Notes: generated by a model not told the origin, from the sequence alone. A stretch of 64,000 bases of DNA from Sciscionella marina DSM 45152 (GCF_000379465.1 NZ_KB905425.1:389414-453413), one strand, 5' to 3'. Shown: positions 8,255 through 16,633, counted from the stretch's first letter. Made by a program: numbers and translations.

Positions 8255-8872
8255 TCAGCAGCAATGCCGGCCCCGCCACGCCTCGCGGCCCTCGCGCACC
8301 GCGAGCACGGCGATCACCAGGCCCACCGCCGGATCCGCCCACCACCAACCGAGCAACGCGTTCAGCAACAGCCCGGCGAGCAGCACCACGGAAAGATAGG
8401 TGCACAGCAGGGTTTGCTTGGAGTCCGCGACCGCGCTGTGCGAGCCGAGCTCCCGGCCAGCGCGGCGCTGCGCATGGGACAACACGGGCATCACGGCGAC
8501 CGAGACCGCGGCGAGCACGATCCCGGTCAGGGATTCCCCGGCGTGCCCGGTTCCGGTGAGGGCGCGAACCGAATCGACGGTGATGTACGCGGCCAGGGCG
8601 AAGAACGAAACGGCGATCACCTTCAGCGCGGTGCGTTCCCGCGCCTCCGGATCACGCCCGGAGAACTGCCAGGCCACGGCGGCCGCGGAGGCCACCTCGA
8701 TCACCGAGTCGAGGCCGAATCCGAGCAGCGCGGTGGAGTCGGCCCCGGCCCCGGCCGAGATCGCGATGACCGCCTCGAGGATGTTGTAGGTGATCGTCGC
8801 GGCGACCAGCCACCGCACCCGGCGCGACAGCTGGGTGCGCCGGGCCGCACAGCACGGCACGGCCTCGGTCAT
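8255..8872 (-). CDS. CDF-like cation efflux transporter, short form
   Basis: A 205-residue membrane protein with about six hydrophobic segments. It retains CDF features (GFGLDSVIEVASA in TM2 and SHSAVADSKQTLLCTYLS in TM5), including the Asp residues that coordinate the transported metal. It lacks the usual cytoplasmic C-terminal domain and ends in GRHCC, with a CC pair also near the N-terminus (AVPCCAARR). The start overlaps the cmtR stop (ATGA), so the sensor and transporter are translated together; export of Cd(II), Pb(II) or Zn(II) is the natural reading. Confidence 0.85.
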   Translation of the reverse strand: MTEAVPCCAARRTQLSRRVRWLVAATITYNILEAVIAISAGAGADSTALLGFGLDSVIEVASAAAVAWQFSGRDPEARERTALKVIAVSFFALAAYITVDSVRALTGTGHAGESLTGIVLAAVSVAVMPVLSHAQRRAGRELGSHSAVADSKQTLLCTYLSVVLLAGLLLNALLGWWWADPAVGLVIAVLAVREGREAWRGRHCC

Positions 8873-9192
8873 CGCGACTCCTGCAAGCAGGGCTGCTCGG
8901 TGTCCACGGCGAGCACCACCTGCACGAGCTCACCGAGCGCACGGCTCAGGTGTTCGTCGGCGAGTGCGTACCGCACCTGGCGGCCCTCGTAGGTGGCGAG
9001 CACCAGGCCGCAACCGCGCAGGCAGGCGAGATGATTCGACACGTTCGAACGGGTCAGCCCCAGCTGTTCGGCGAGCTGGCCCGGATAGTTCACCCCGTCG
9101 AGCAGAGCCATCAGGATGCGGCAGCGAGTCGGGTCGGCAAGGGCGCGACCGAGCCGGGCCAGCGCCGCCCCACGGGTCTCACAGGTCAGCAT
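8869..9192 (-). CDS. cmtR: Cd(II)/Pb(II)-sensing ArsR/SmtB repressor CmtR
   Basis: A 107-residue winged-helix repressor that closely follows mycobacterial CmtR as I recall it (LARLGRALADPTRCRIL, LTRSNVSNHL, LRGCGLV). The three metal ligands established for CmtR fall at the same numbers: Cys57 and Cys61 in the recognition-helix region and Cys102 near the C-terminus (EQPC). Position 35, Cys in the mycobacterial protein as I recall it, is Asn here. It is the first gene of a two-gene metal efflux operon. The ATG at 9192 is only 7 nt from a TATTAT box. Confidence 0.93.
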   Translation of the reverse strand: MLTCETRGAALARLGRALADPTRCRILMALLDGVNYPGQLAEQLGLTRSNVSNHLACLRGCGLVLATYEGRQVRYALADEHLSRALGELVQVVLAVDTEQPCLQESR

Positions 9193-9199
9193 GGAGGCA

Positions 9200-9205
9200 A
9201 TAATA
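9200..9205 (-). promoter_or_regulatory. -10 box of a leaderless cmtR promoter
   Basis: On the minus strand TATTAT (9205-9200) lies 7 nt before the cmtR ATG, so transcription would begin at or next to the start codon. The AT-rich patch stands out from its GC-rich surroundings and is where CmtR would be expected to bind to repress itself. Confidence 0.4.
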
Positions 9206-9258
9206 CATCCGATGCTGAACTGTTTCCAGTAACAGGGCGCGGGTATCTTGGCGGCATC

Positions 9259-10209
9259 ATGGTCGAGAATCGCTGCTCGGTGCTGGACACCTCGCCGATC
9301 GCGGAGGGTTCCACGGCCCAGCGTGCGCTGCGGAACACGCTCGAGCTGGCCACCCTCGCGGACGAGCTCGGCTACCACCGCTACTGGGTTCCCGAGCACC
9401 ACAGCATGCGGGGGGTCGCGAGCGCCGCGCCGCCGGTGCTGACCGCGGCCATCGCCGCGCGCACGAACCGCATCCGGGTCGGCGCGGGCGGGGTCCTGCT
9501 CCCGCAGCACGCCCCGCTCATCGTCGCCGAACAGTTCGGCACCCTCGAAGCACTGCATCCGGGCCGGATCGATCTCGGCCTCGGCAGGGCGAGTGGTTCA
9601 CCCGCGTACGCGCTCGAGGAACTGCGGCCGGTGCCGGACGCGTTCCCCGAACAGATCCGGCAGCTGCTGGGGTTCTTCCGCGGCGATGACGCGCGCCGGA
9701 CCGTCGCCGTTCCCGCGCGGGGTAACGAACCCGCCGTCTGGGTTCTCGGTTCGAGCCCGCGAAGTGCCGCCGTGGCAAGCGAAAACGGGCTGCCCTATGC
9801 CTTCGCGCACCACATCGCCCCGCACGCAGCCGAGGAGTCCCTCGCCGGTTACTCCGGAACCACGAGCCTGCTCAGCGTGTCCGTCATCGCCGCCGAAACC
9901 GATGCCCGCGCCGAATGGCTCGCCGGGTCCGCACGACTGAAAACCCTGTGCCGGGCCAAGGGAAAATCGATCCTGTTGCCGCCACCGGAAGAGGCGGCGG
10001 CCTATGCGTACACCGAGGACGAGCTCGCCGTGCTCCGGATCCGGGCCACCCCGATCGCCGGTACGCTGGACACCATCGCCGCGCGGTTGCGTGAACTACG
10101 CGACCGGACCGGCGCGGGGGAACTGATGATCACCACACCGGTCTACGAACATGAGGACCGGCTCGAGTCGTACCGGATTCTTTCCCGGCTCGGCTCAGTG
10201 CTCGGTTGA
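9259..10209 (+). CDS. LLM-class (luciferase-like) flavin-dependent oxidoreductase
   Basis: The 316-residue protein has the bacterial luciferase-like TIM barrel: LADELGYHRYWVPEHHSM, TNRIRVGAGGVLLPQHAPL, EQFGTLEALHPGRIDLGLGRA and a late GTLDTIAARL. Family members use reduced FMN or F420. The EHH motif and the GGVLLPQHAPL segment place it with the MsnO8/alkanal-monooxygenase-like group. The ATG at 9259 is chosen because the homologous sequence begins there, and TATCTT (9244-9249) gives a short or no leader. It overlaps the 3' end of the convergent Rrf2 gene. Confidence 0.88.
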   Translation: MVENRCSVLDTSPIAEGSTAQRALRNTLELATLADELGYHRYWVPEHHSMRGVASAAPPVLTAAIAARTNRIRVGAGGVLLPQHAPLIVAEQFGTLEALHPGRIDLGLGRASGSPAYALEELRPVPDAFPEQIRQLLGFFRGDDARRTVAVPARGNEPAVWVLGSSPRSAAVASENGLPYAFAHHIAPHAAEESLAGYSGTTSLLSVSVIAAETDARAEWLAGSARLKTLCRAKGKSILLPPPEEAAAYAYTEDELAVLRIRATPIAGTLDTIAARLRELRDRTGAGELMITTPVYEHEDRLESYRILSRLGSVLG

Positions 10210-10653
10210 GCAGACGGGTTCCCGGCCGAGCTGGCGCAGTTCCGTCACGCTGTCCGCGAGGGTGCGGCGTTCGAGCACTTCGAGCATGGCCTGCTCGGTC
10301 TCGGTCATCAGGCGGGTGAAGTACTCCGCGGCGTTCGCGGTCACCTCGCACGAGGCGACCTCGCCATCCGGGCGGCAAGCCCACACCGGTTTGTCGCCGA
10401 TCGAACAGCGGTAGATCTCGGCCAGGGTGATCTCCTCGGCGGGCCGGGCCAGTTTGGTCCCGCCGCCGCGGCCCTTCACCGACTCGACGAGCCCCGCGTG
10501 CAGCAGCGGCACCAGCAGCTTGCGGATCAGGCTCGGGTTGGTGCCCAGTCCCGCGGCGAGGTAGGTGGAGCTCAGCACCGCCGGTTCGTCCTCGGCGGCC
10601 ACGGCGAGGAACAGCATCGCTTTGAGGGCACTGGAAAACCGGATGTCCAGCAC
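10195..10653 (-). CDS. Rrf2-family transcriptional regulator
   Basis: The 152-residue protein has the Rrf2 winged helix (DIRFSSALKAMLFLAV, LAAGLGTNPSLIRKLLVPL, LVESVKGRGGG) and ITLAEIYRC. Four cysteines follow the helix-turn-helix (Cys near 83, 93 and 102, and one near the C-terminus), so redox or Fe-S sensing is possible, although the spacing is not the IscR/NsrR pattern. It is divergent from an Old Yellow Enzyme gene, a known pairing for electrophile-responsive reductases, and probably represses it. Confidence 0.88.
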   Translation of the reverse strand: MLDIRFSSALKAMLFLAVAAEDEPAVLSSTYLAAGLGTNPSLIRKLLVPLLHAGLVESVKGRGGGTKLARPAEEITLAEIYRCSIGDKPVWACRPDGEVASCEVTANAAEYFTRLMTETEQAMLEVLERRTLADSVTELRQLGREPVCSTEH

Positions 10654-10733
10654 GTCGGTTCACCACCCTCCATGGTCGGTCACCCCATCGTACCCGGGGC
10701 CGGGCGTCACACCGTAAATGGTACTCGACACAG

Positions 10734-10761
10734 TTGCGCTTTCGCCGCGGATATGTATCTT
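10734..10761 (+). promoter_or_regulatory. Promoter of the ene-reductase gene with overlapping dyad
   Basis: TTGCGC (10734-10739) and TATCTT (10756-10761) are 16 bp apart. A GATA-TG-TATC inverted repeat (10750-10759) overlaps the -10 box, a sensible place for the divergently encoded Rrf2 repressor. A good AGGAG (10803-10807) then precedes the ATG at 10816. Confidence 0.45.
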
Positions 10762-10815
10762 TGACAGGAGCAGTTTCACGACGAAGTCTCAGCGCGAACC
10801 TCAGGAGCAGTCACT

Positions 10816-11925
10816 ATGTCGACACGCGCGGCCGCGGCCCTCGCCCGCCCGTTCACCCTCGGCTCGGCCGAATTGCCGAATCGGATCGTCATGGCCCCGA
10901 TGACCAGGGCATTCTCTCCGGGTGGTGTGCCCGGCGAGGACGTAGCCGGGTACTACTCGCGGCGTGCCGCTGCCGGTACCGGCCTGATCATCACCGAGGG
11001 CACCTATATCGATCACCCTTCGGCCGGGGACGTGGAAAGCGTGCCGCGGTTCCACGGCGAGCAGCAGCTGGCGGGCTGGCAGCGCGTGGTCGAAGCGGTG
11101 CACGCGGAGGGCGGCAAGATCATGCCGCAGCTGTGGCACGTCGGCATTCAGCGCGCCGCGGGCAAGCCGCCGTTCCCGGAGGCGCCCTCGGTCGGCCCGT
11201 CCGGGATCGCCCTGGACGGCACCGAAGGCGCGGGCACACCGCTGTCCCTTGTCGAGGTGGACCGCATCATCGAGGCGTTCGCCGAGGCCGCGCAGCAGGC
11301 GGAGCGCATCGGCTTCGACGGCATCGAGCTGCACGGCGCGCACGGCTACCTGATCGACCAGTTCCTCTGGGAGCGCACGAACCGCCGCAGCGATGAGTAC
11401 GGGAACTCGCGGGCGAAGTTCGCCGCCGATATCGCCGCCGCCGTCCGGGAGCGGGTCGCCGCCGATTTCCCTGTGATACTCCGGTTTTCGCAGTGGAAGG
11501 CGGACAACTACGACGCGAAGCTCGGCGCCGATCCCGAGCAGCTTTCCGCGCTGCTGACCCCGATCGCGGAGGCCGGGGTGGACGCTTTCCACGCCTCAGG
11601 GCGCCGCTACTGGGAGCCGGAATTCCCGGAGCACGACGCACAGCTGAACGTGGCGGGCTGGACCAAGAAACTGACCGGGAAACCCGTCATCACGGTCGGT
11701 TCGGTCGGGCTGGACAAGGTCTTCGGCATGGACTCGCTGACCGGCGCGGTCGCCGGAGTGGAGAGCATCGAGCGGTTGCTGGACCGGTTCGAGCGCGACG
11801 AGTTCGACCTGGTCGCCGTCGGCCGGGCGCTGCTCGCCGATCCGGAATGGGGTCAGAAGGTCCTCGAGGGGCGCGAGCGGGAACTGATCCCGTTCAGCAA
11901 GGACGCGATCCAGACGCTGCACTGA
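10816..11925 (+). CDS. Old Yellow Enzyme-family NAD(P)H:flavin oxidoreductase (ene-reductase)
   Basis: A 369-residue TIM-barrel flavoprotein. OYE features are complete: NRIVMAPMTRAFS near residue 23, QLWHVG, GFDGIELHGAHGYLIDQF, RTNRRSDEYGNS and late VGRALLADPEW. It reduces activated alkenes with FMN as cofactor. The IELHGAHGYL stretch supplies the His pair that binds the substrate oxygen. Divergent from an Rrf2 regulator, it is probably an inducible detoxification enzyme for enones or similar electrophiles. Confidence 0.92.
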   Translation: MSTRAAAALARPFTLGSAELPNRIVMAPMTRAFSPGGVPGEDVAGYYSRRAAAGTGLIITEGTYIDHPSAGDVESVPRFHGEQQLAGWQRVVEAVHAEGGKIMPQLWHVGIQRAAGKPPFPEAPSVGPSGIALDGTEGAGTPLSLVEVDRIIEAFAEAAQQAERIGFDGIELHGAHGYLIDQFLWERTNRRSDEYGNSRAKFAADIAAAVRERVAADFPVILRFSQWKADNYDAKLGADPEQLSALLTPIAEAGVDAFHASGRRYWEPEFPEHDAQLNVAGWTKKLTGKPVITVGSVGLDKVFGMDSLTGAVAGVESIERLLDRFERDEFDLVAVGRALLADPEWGQKVLEGRERELIPFSKDAIQTLH

Positions 11926-12248
11926 GCGGCTTCTCGAGCACGGTGTTCAGCTGCGCGAACTCGCGCCTGCCGACCTCGCGGAACCCGAGCCGCCGGTAGA
12001 ACTCCCGCAGGCACGCCCGGTATTTGGCCGCCCCAGACCGCGGCCACCCCGGTGGCACGGCGCAGTACGTGCCATTCCCCGCGGGAGAGCTGCGCGGCGA
12101 TCCGTTCGGGCGGGACCTCGCCGCGCGGCCACTGCCGGATTCTCCTGTCGTGCAGCCGATCCTCGATCCGGCGGCGCAGCCCGTGCAGCGCGGCGAGGTG
12201 CTCGGCGGTGGCGGGTTCGACCGGGAGCACGGTGCGCAGGGCACCCAC
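11894..12248 (-). pseudogene. GNAT acetyltransferase, internally deleted and frameshifted
   Basis: The first ~75 codons read as a GNAT N-terminus (LAALHGLRRRIEDRL, PPERIAAQLSRGEWHVLRR, VAAVWG). The C-terminal GNAT motif B then appears in another frame (LREFYRRLGFREVGR, then FAQLNTVLEKPL). The intervening ~60 residues, which should hold motif A with the acetyl-CoA pyrophosphate loop, are absent, with the junction near 12015-12030. No function is expected. Its 3' end runs about 30 bp into the convergent OYE gene. Confidence 0.72.
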
Positions 12249-12280
12249 CCGGGCGTTGTCCCTGGCGGGGGGCGCGGCGG

Positions 12281-12286
12281 TAGGGT
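12281..12286 (+). promoter_or_regulatory. Candidate leaderless promoter of the MBL-fold gene
   Basis: TAGGGT lies 6 nt before GTG 12293. No ribosome-binding site is visible, so a leaderless transcript starting at the GTG is plausible. Confidence 0.3.
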
Positions 12287-12292
12287 CGGGGC

Positions 12293-13000
12293 GTGTCCGA
12301 GCGCTTGTATTTCCGTCAGCTGCTCTCCGGCCGGGACTTCGCCGCCGGTGACCCGATCGCGACCCAGATGCTCAACTTCGCCTATGTGATCGGTGACCGT
12401 GTCACGCGCGAGGCGGTGCTGATCGATCCGGCCTACGCGGTCGAGGATCTGCTGGCCGTGCTCGACGCCGATGACATGCGGCTGACCGGGGTGCTGGCCA
12501 CGCATCACCATCCGGATCACGTCGGCGGGTCGATGATGGGGTTCACCCTGGCCGGGCTCGCCGAGCTGATGGCCAGCAGGCCGGCTCCGGTGCACGTGCA
12601 GCAGACCGAGCGGGACTGGGTCCAGACCGTCACCGGGCTGTCCGCCAGCGATCTGATCACCCACGATCACGACGATGTGGTGACCGTCGGGGAGATTCCG
12701 ATCCGGTTGCTGCACACGCCGGGGCACACCCCGGGCAGCCAGTGTTTCCTGCTCGAGGACCGGATCATCGCCGGGGACACCCTGTTTTTGGAAGGCTGCG
12801 GGCGCACCGATTTCCCCGGTGGGAACGCCGAGGAGATGTACCACAGCCTGCGCGCGCTCGCGGATCTTCCCGGTGACCCGGTGGTCTACCCAGGGCACCA
12901 GTACTCCGCCGAGCCGTCCGCGCCGTTGTCCACGGTGCGCGACACCAACTTCGTCTACCGGCCGCGTTCACTCGAGGAGTGGCGCACCCTGTTCGGTTAA
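12293..13000 (+). CDS. Metallo-beta-lactamase-fold hydrolase (glyoxalase II / persulfide dioxygenase-like)
   Basis: The 235-residue protein has the metal-binding set of the family: His71, His73, Asp75 and His76 in ATHHHPDH, His145 in TPGHTPGS, Asp162 in AGDTLF and His202 in YPGHQYS. LYFRQLLSGRDFA at the start and a short C-terminus match the glyoxalase II-like group common in actinobacteria. Hydrolysis of a thioester or oxidation of a persulfide are both possible; the sequence does not decide. Confidence 0.88.
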   Translation: MSERLYFRQLLSGRDFAAGDPIATQMLNFAYVIGDRVTREAVLIDPAYAVEDLLAVLDADDMRLTGVLATHHHPDHVGGSMMGFTLAGLAELMASRPAPVHVQQTERDWVQTVTGLSASDLITHDHDDVVTVGEIPIRLLHTPGHTPGSQCFLLEDRIIAGDTLFLEGCGRTDFPGGNAEEMYHSLRALADLPGDPVVYPGHQYSAEPSAPLSTVRDTNFVYRPRSLEEWRTLFG

Positions 13001-13001
13001 C

Positions 13002-13027
13002 CAGCGGCTTCGTTCGGGACGCCGCTG
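13002..13027 (+). terminator. Hairpin after the MBL-fold gene
   Basis: CAGCGGC (13002-13008) and GCCGCTG (13021-13027) form a perfect 7-bp stem with a 12-nt loop, starting 1 nt after the stop codon. No U-run follows. The rest of 13028-13309 holds no gene that I can support. It becomes AT-rich after 13240, consistent with a promoter for the MHS transporter. Confidence 0.4.
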
Positions 13028-13281
13028 AAATTCTCGGCGGCCGTCTTCTGCACGCGGCTGGTGCGTGCCCGGCTGCATCAGCCGTCCTCGGCTCTCGGGG
13101 GCGGAGCGCACTTCTCGCGTCCTGGCCGACCCGGCCGGTTCGGCGAACTGCGCCCCGGTCGCGGCCGGCGAATCGAGTGGGCTACACCTGGCGTCCGGTC
13201 CTGTGCTTCCGGTATTCGTGCATCTCGCGGCATTGCGCGTCCATCATCGCCCTTTTATACTTCAATTATCGAACGTGATGC

Positions 13282-13292
13282 TCACTATGTGA
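13282..13292 (+). promoter_or_regulatory. Candidate operator upstream of the MHS transporter operon
   Basis: TCAC-TAT-GTGA is an inverted repeat in the AT-rich leader, 18 bp before the ATG and just upstream of the AGAAGGG ribosome-binding site. TTATAC nearby (about 13256) could be a -10 box. The IclR regulator at the far end of the cluster is the likeliest binder. Confidence 0.35.
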
Positions 13293-13309
13293 ACATAGAA
13301 GGGTTGTCA

Positions 13310-14629
13310 ATGACGAAACCCGTTTCCCCGGACGCCGTGGTGGACGAGGTGCCCGCGAGACCGTCGAAGGCGCACGCGAAGGTCATCCGCGGTGCTGTCC
13401 TCGGCACCATCGTCGAGTACTACGATTTCGGCATTTACGGCTATATGGCCACGGTCATCGGTGAGCACTTCTTCGTGAAAAGCGATTCGACCGCGGGGCT
13501 GCTCGGTACGTTCGCCACCTTCGCGGTCGCCTTCTTCCTCCGGGTGCCCGGTGGGATCTTCTTCGGGCACATGGGCGACAAGTTCGGCAGGAAACGTGCG
13601 CTCACCTGGACCATCATCCTGATGGCCGTGGCGACCGCGATCATGGGAATCCTGCCGACCTATGCGACCCTCGGCGTGTGGGCGACCGTGTTGCTCACGC
13701 TTTCCCGTTGCCTGCAGGGATTCGCGGCGGGCGGGGAGATCGGCGGGGCGAACTCCTTCGTGTCCGAGCACGCGCCGCGGCGTTGGCGGGCCTTCCAGAC
13801 CTCGATGGTCAATTCCGGTACCTACATCGGATCGCTGGTCGCCTCGCTGATGGCCCTGGCGCTGACCAGTGGTCTCGGCGAGCACCAGGTCGCCGCCTGG
13901 GGGTGGCGCATCCCCTTCCTGCTCAGCCTCGTCATCGGGGTCGTCGGGCTGTGGATCCGCAGTTCCCTCGATGAAACCGAACAGTTCAAGGACATGCGCG
14001 ACCGGGCGGAAATCGAGCGGGTGCCACTGTTCTCCCTGTTGCGCACATCCTGGCGGCACATTCTCGTCGTCATCGGGCTCGGCGCGCTCATCACGGGCGG
14101 CTACTACATCGCTTCGGTCTACGCCGCCAGCTATTTGCAGACCGCGGGCGGACGCTCACCGCAGCTGGCTTTCACCGCGACCTGCATCGCCATGGTCTTC
14201 GGGGTGATCACGCTGCCGGTCTCCGGCTATCTCGGCGATCGCATCGGCCGCAAACCGGTGCTGCTCTTCGGATCCGCGGCCGCAGTGGTGCTCGGTGTGC
14301 CGATGTTCATGCTGATGTCCGATGGCCCGGCGGGCCTGGCGATCCTCGCGCCCGCGGTGCTGTTCGTGTGCGTCTCCATCGTCAACGGAGTCTCGTTCAC
14401 CGTGTACGCGGAGCTGCTGCGCGCCCGGTTCCGGTACAGCGGCATCGCATTGGCCAACAACGTCACCAACATGCTGCTCGGCGGCACCGCGCCGTTCATC
14501 GCCACCCTGCTGGTCAGCGTGAGCGGCAATACCCTCGCGCCCGCCGCCTATTTCGTGGTGTGCGCGCTGATCAGCCTGATCGCGTGTTTCTTCGTCAAGG
14601 AGACCAAGGGAAAGGAACTGCCGTTATGA
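13310..14629 (+). CDS. MHS-family MFS metabolite:proton importer
   Basis: The 439-residue protein shows the metabolite:H+ symporter signatures: GTIVEYYDFGIYGYMA at TM1, FGHMGDKFGRKRAL between TM2 and TM3, LQGFAAGGEIGGA in TM4 and GYLGDRIGRKP between the halves. MHS carriers import organic acids and small aromatic or osmolyte compounds. The ATG at 13310 has AGAAGGG 6-7 nt upstream. Its stop overlaps the next SDR gene (ATGA), so it leads a six-gene operon. Confidence 0.9.
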   Translation: MTKPVSPDAVVDEVPARPSKAHAKVIRGAVLGTIVEYYDFGIYGYMATVIGEHFFVKSDSTAGLLGTFATFAVAFFLRVPGGIFFGHMGDKFGRKRALTWTIILMAVATAIMGILPTYATLGVWATVLLTLSRCLQGFAAGGEIGGANSFVSEHAPRRWRAFQTSMVNSGTYIGSLVASLMALALTSGLGEHQVAAWGWRIPFLLSLVIGVVGLWIRSSLDETEQFKDMRDRAEIERVPLFSLLRTSWRHILVVIGLGALITGGYYIASVYAASYLQTAGGRSPQLAFTATCIAMVFGVITLPVSGYLGDRIGRKPVLLFGSAAAVVLGVPMFMLMSDGPAGLAILAPAVLFVCVSIVNGVSFTVYAELLRARFRYSGIALANNVTNMLLGGTAPFIATLLVSVSGNTLAPAAYFVVCALISLIACFFVKETKGKELPL

Positions 14630-15390
14630 CCGCGCGTTTCGCCGGACGCACCATCCTGGTCACCGGGGCGGGAAGTGGAATGGGTCGCGCCGAGTCGATC
14701 CTGCTCGCCGATGAGGGCGCACGGATCCTCGCCGCGGACATCGATCTCGGCGCGGCCGAGACCGTCGCCGAACAGACCGGTGGAACCGCGTATCGGCTCG
14801 ATGTCGCCGATCCCGAGTCGTGGCAACACATCCGCGCCGAGGTGGAGGTGCTGCACGGACTGGTGAACAACGCCGGGGTGAGTTTCCGCAACGGCATCGC
14901 GGACACCAGCGTCGAGGATTGGCACCGGGTCATGGACATCAATCTCTCCAGTGTCTTCTACGGGATGAAGTTCCTCCGTGAGCCGCTGTCTCGCGCCGAA
15001 GGTGCCTCGGTGGTCAACGTTTCCTCGATCGCGGGCATGCTCGGGTACTTCTCCCCCTCCTACGGCGCCAGCAAATGGGGCGTGCGCGGGCTGTCCAAGG
15101 TCGCCGCGCTGGAATTCGCCGGTGCGGGAATCCGGGTCAACTCCGTGCATCCCGGACTGGTGGACACCCCGCTGTTGCATTCCGGGGACGGCCGGTTCGT
15201 CGCCGAGAGCCTGCGCTCGGTGCCGCAGGGAAGGGTTGCCAGCCCGGAGGAGATCGCGCACACCGTCGCGTTCCTGCTCGGTCCGGAGTCCTCCTATGTC
15301 AACGGAACCGAACTCGTCGTCGACGGTGCGCTCGTCGCGGGCGGGATCTATCACCGCATCACGACCGAGCTCGCGGCGGGGACCGTATGA
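14626..15390 (+). CDS. Short-chain dehydrogenase/reductase
   Basis: The 254-residue protein has classical SDR features: TGAGSGMG for cofactor binding, NNAG, the catalytic Ser in VSSIAG, and Tyr-Lys in YGASKWG. The acidic residue after beta-2 (AADIDL) points to NAD(H). It is coupled by ATGA to both neighbours. In this operon it probably oxidises a hydroxyl group on the imported substrate; the substrate is unknown. 3-alpha- or 20-beta-hydroxysteroid dehydrogenase-like enzymes are the nearest kind I recognise. Confidence 0.9.
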   Translation: MTARFAGRTILVTGAGSGMGRAESILLADEGARILAADIDLGAAETVAEQTGGTAYRLDVADPESWQHIRAEVEVLHGLVNNAGVSFRNGIADTSVEDWHRVMDINLSSVFYGMKFLREPLSRAEGASVVNVSSIAGMLGYFSPSYGASKWGVRGLSKVAALEFAGAGIRVNSVHPGLVDTPLLHSGDGRFVAESLRSVPQGRVASPEEIAHTVAFLLGPESSYVNGTELVVDGALVAGGIYHRITTELAAGTV

Positions 15391-15779
15391 GCGCACAGTT
15401 CTTCGAGCTACTCGAACTGCTCGGCGGGCAGGCACATGCGATCGATTCGGGACGGGCACTCGACTGGGCGCGCACCTTCACCGAGGACGGGGTGTTCGCC
15501 TCGCCGAGCTATCCGGAACCGGTACGCGGCAGGGCGGCGCTGACCAGGTTCGCCGAGCGGTTCGCCGCGAACAATCCTGGCGCGCACCACATCGTCACCA
15601 ATGCCTGCATCGCGGACTCGATCGGCCCCGATGAATGCCGTGCCATGGCGAATCTGCTCATCGTGCGCACCCTCCAGGACGGTGCGGTGCGCATCGAGCG
15701 GGTGACGACCATCCACGACCACCTGCTGCGTGAACACGGCGCACTCCGCGTCGCCGAACGCGTGGTCACCCGAGACTGA
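15387..15779 (+). CDS. SnoaL-like/NTF2-fold protein
   Basis: A 130-residue single-domain protein with the cone-fold pattern: a helix with AIDSGRALDWARTFTEDGVF, then a beta region and HHIVTNACIADS. Relatives act as isomerases, dehydratases or cyclases on polyketides and steroids, or as dioxygenase beta-like subunits without metals. The WARTF-TEDG motif at the pocket mouth is typical. It is ATGA-coupled to the upstream SDR. A gap of about 30 bp precedes the next gene. Confidence 0.78.
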   Translation: MSAQFFELLELLGGQAHAIDSGRALDWARTFTEDGVFASPSYPEPVRGRAALTRFAERFAANNPGAHHIVTNACIADSIGPDECRAMANLLIVRTLQDGAVRIERVTTIHDHLLREHGALRVAERVVTRD

Positions 15780-15811
15780 GGAAGGTTCGAGATTTGGAAG
15801 GGAAATCAGTG

Positions 15812-16633
15812 ATGACAACGGAAAACCCGGCGCGCACCGATTCCGCCCCGCTGTACGCGCGTTACCCGGAGACCGTGGGCAAGGTCGCCGTGGTCACCGG
15901 TGCGGCGCGCGGCATGGGTGCGGTGTTCGTGGAGGAACTCGCCCGGCGCGGTGTGCACGCGGTCGGCGGTGACCTCGACGGCGCCGCGATGAAACAGCTT
16001 GCCGGGCAGGTGAACGAACGGCTCACCGGCACCGAGGGGGCGGCGCGAGTATTCGGTGCGGAGATCGACGTGACGGTCGCCGAGCAGCACCAGCGGTTGT
16101 TGCAGACCGCGCTCGCCGAGTTCGGCCGGGTGGATTACTGGGTGAACAACGCCGGGATCTTCCCGCAGGCCGAGTTCACCGAGATCTCCCCGGAACAGCT
16201 CACCTCCACCTACCAGGTCAACGTGAACGGCGTCGCCTACGGTGCGCAGACCGCTGCGCGGCACATGCGCGAGCACGGTGGCGGCGCGATCGTGAACATG
16301 GCCTCGGTCGCGGGGGTACGGGTGCGCGCGACCAGGGCCGCGTACAACTCCTCCAAGGCCGCGGTGCGCCACCTGACCAGTTGCATGGCGGTGGAGCTCG
16401 GTTCGGACGGCATCCGGGTCAACGCCATCGCTCCCGGTTTCGTGGACACCGAGATGACGCGCTGGGTGCGGGAGGACCCGGCAGCGCTCGAGCGCGCGCT
16501 CAGCGCGGTCCCGCTGCACCGGGTGGGCGCGCCGATCGAGGTGTTCGGGGCGCTGTATTTCCTGCTCTCGGACAGCGCGCGGTACATGACCGGCGCGGTG
16601 CTCCCGGTCGACGGCGGATCGCAGCACGCCTGA
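15812..16633 (+). CDS. Short-chain dehydrogenase/reductase (second of the operon)
   Basis: A 273-residue SDR with TGAARGMG, NNAG, Ser in MASVAG and YNSSKAA as the Tyr-Lys pair, plus PGFVDTEM and a VDGGS end. The Asp after beta-2 (GGDLDG) suggests NAD(H). ATG 15812 is chosen because GAAGGGA lies 8 nt upstream; TTG 15794 is a weaker alternative. It shares little detail with the first SDR, so the two probably act on different hydroxyl positions. The stop overlaps the flavoprotein start (TGATG). Confidence 0.88.
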   Translation: MTTENPARTDSAPLYARYPETVGKVAVVTGAARGMGAVFVEELARRGVHAVGGDLDGAAMKQLAGQVNERLTGTEGAARVFGAEIDVTVAEQHQRLLQTALAEFGRVDYWVNNAGIFPQAEFTEISPEQLTSTYQVNVNGVAYGAQTAARHMREHGGGAIVNMASVAGVRVRATRAAYNSSKAAVRHLTSCMAVELGSDGIRVNAIAPGFVDTEMTRWVREDPAALERALSAVPLHRVGAPIEVFGALYFLLSDSARYMTGAVLPVDGGSQHA

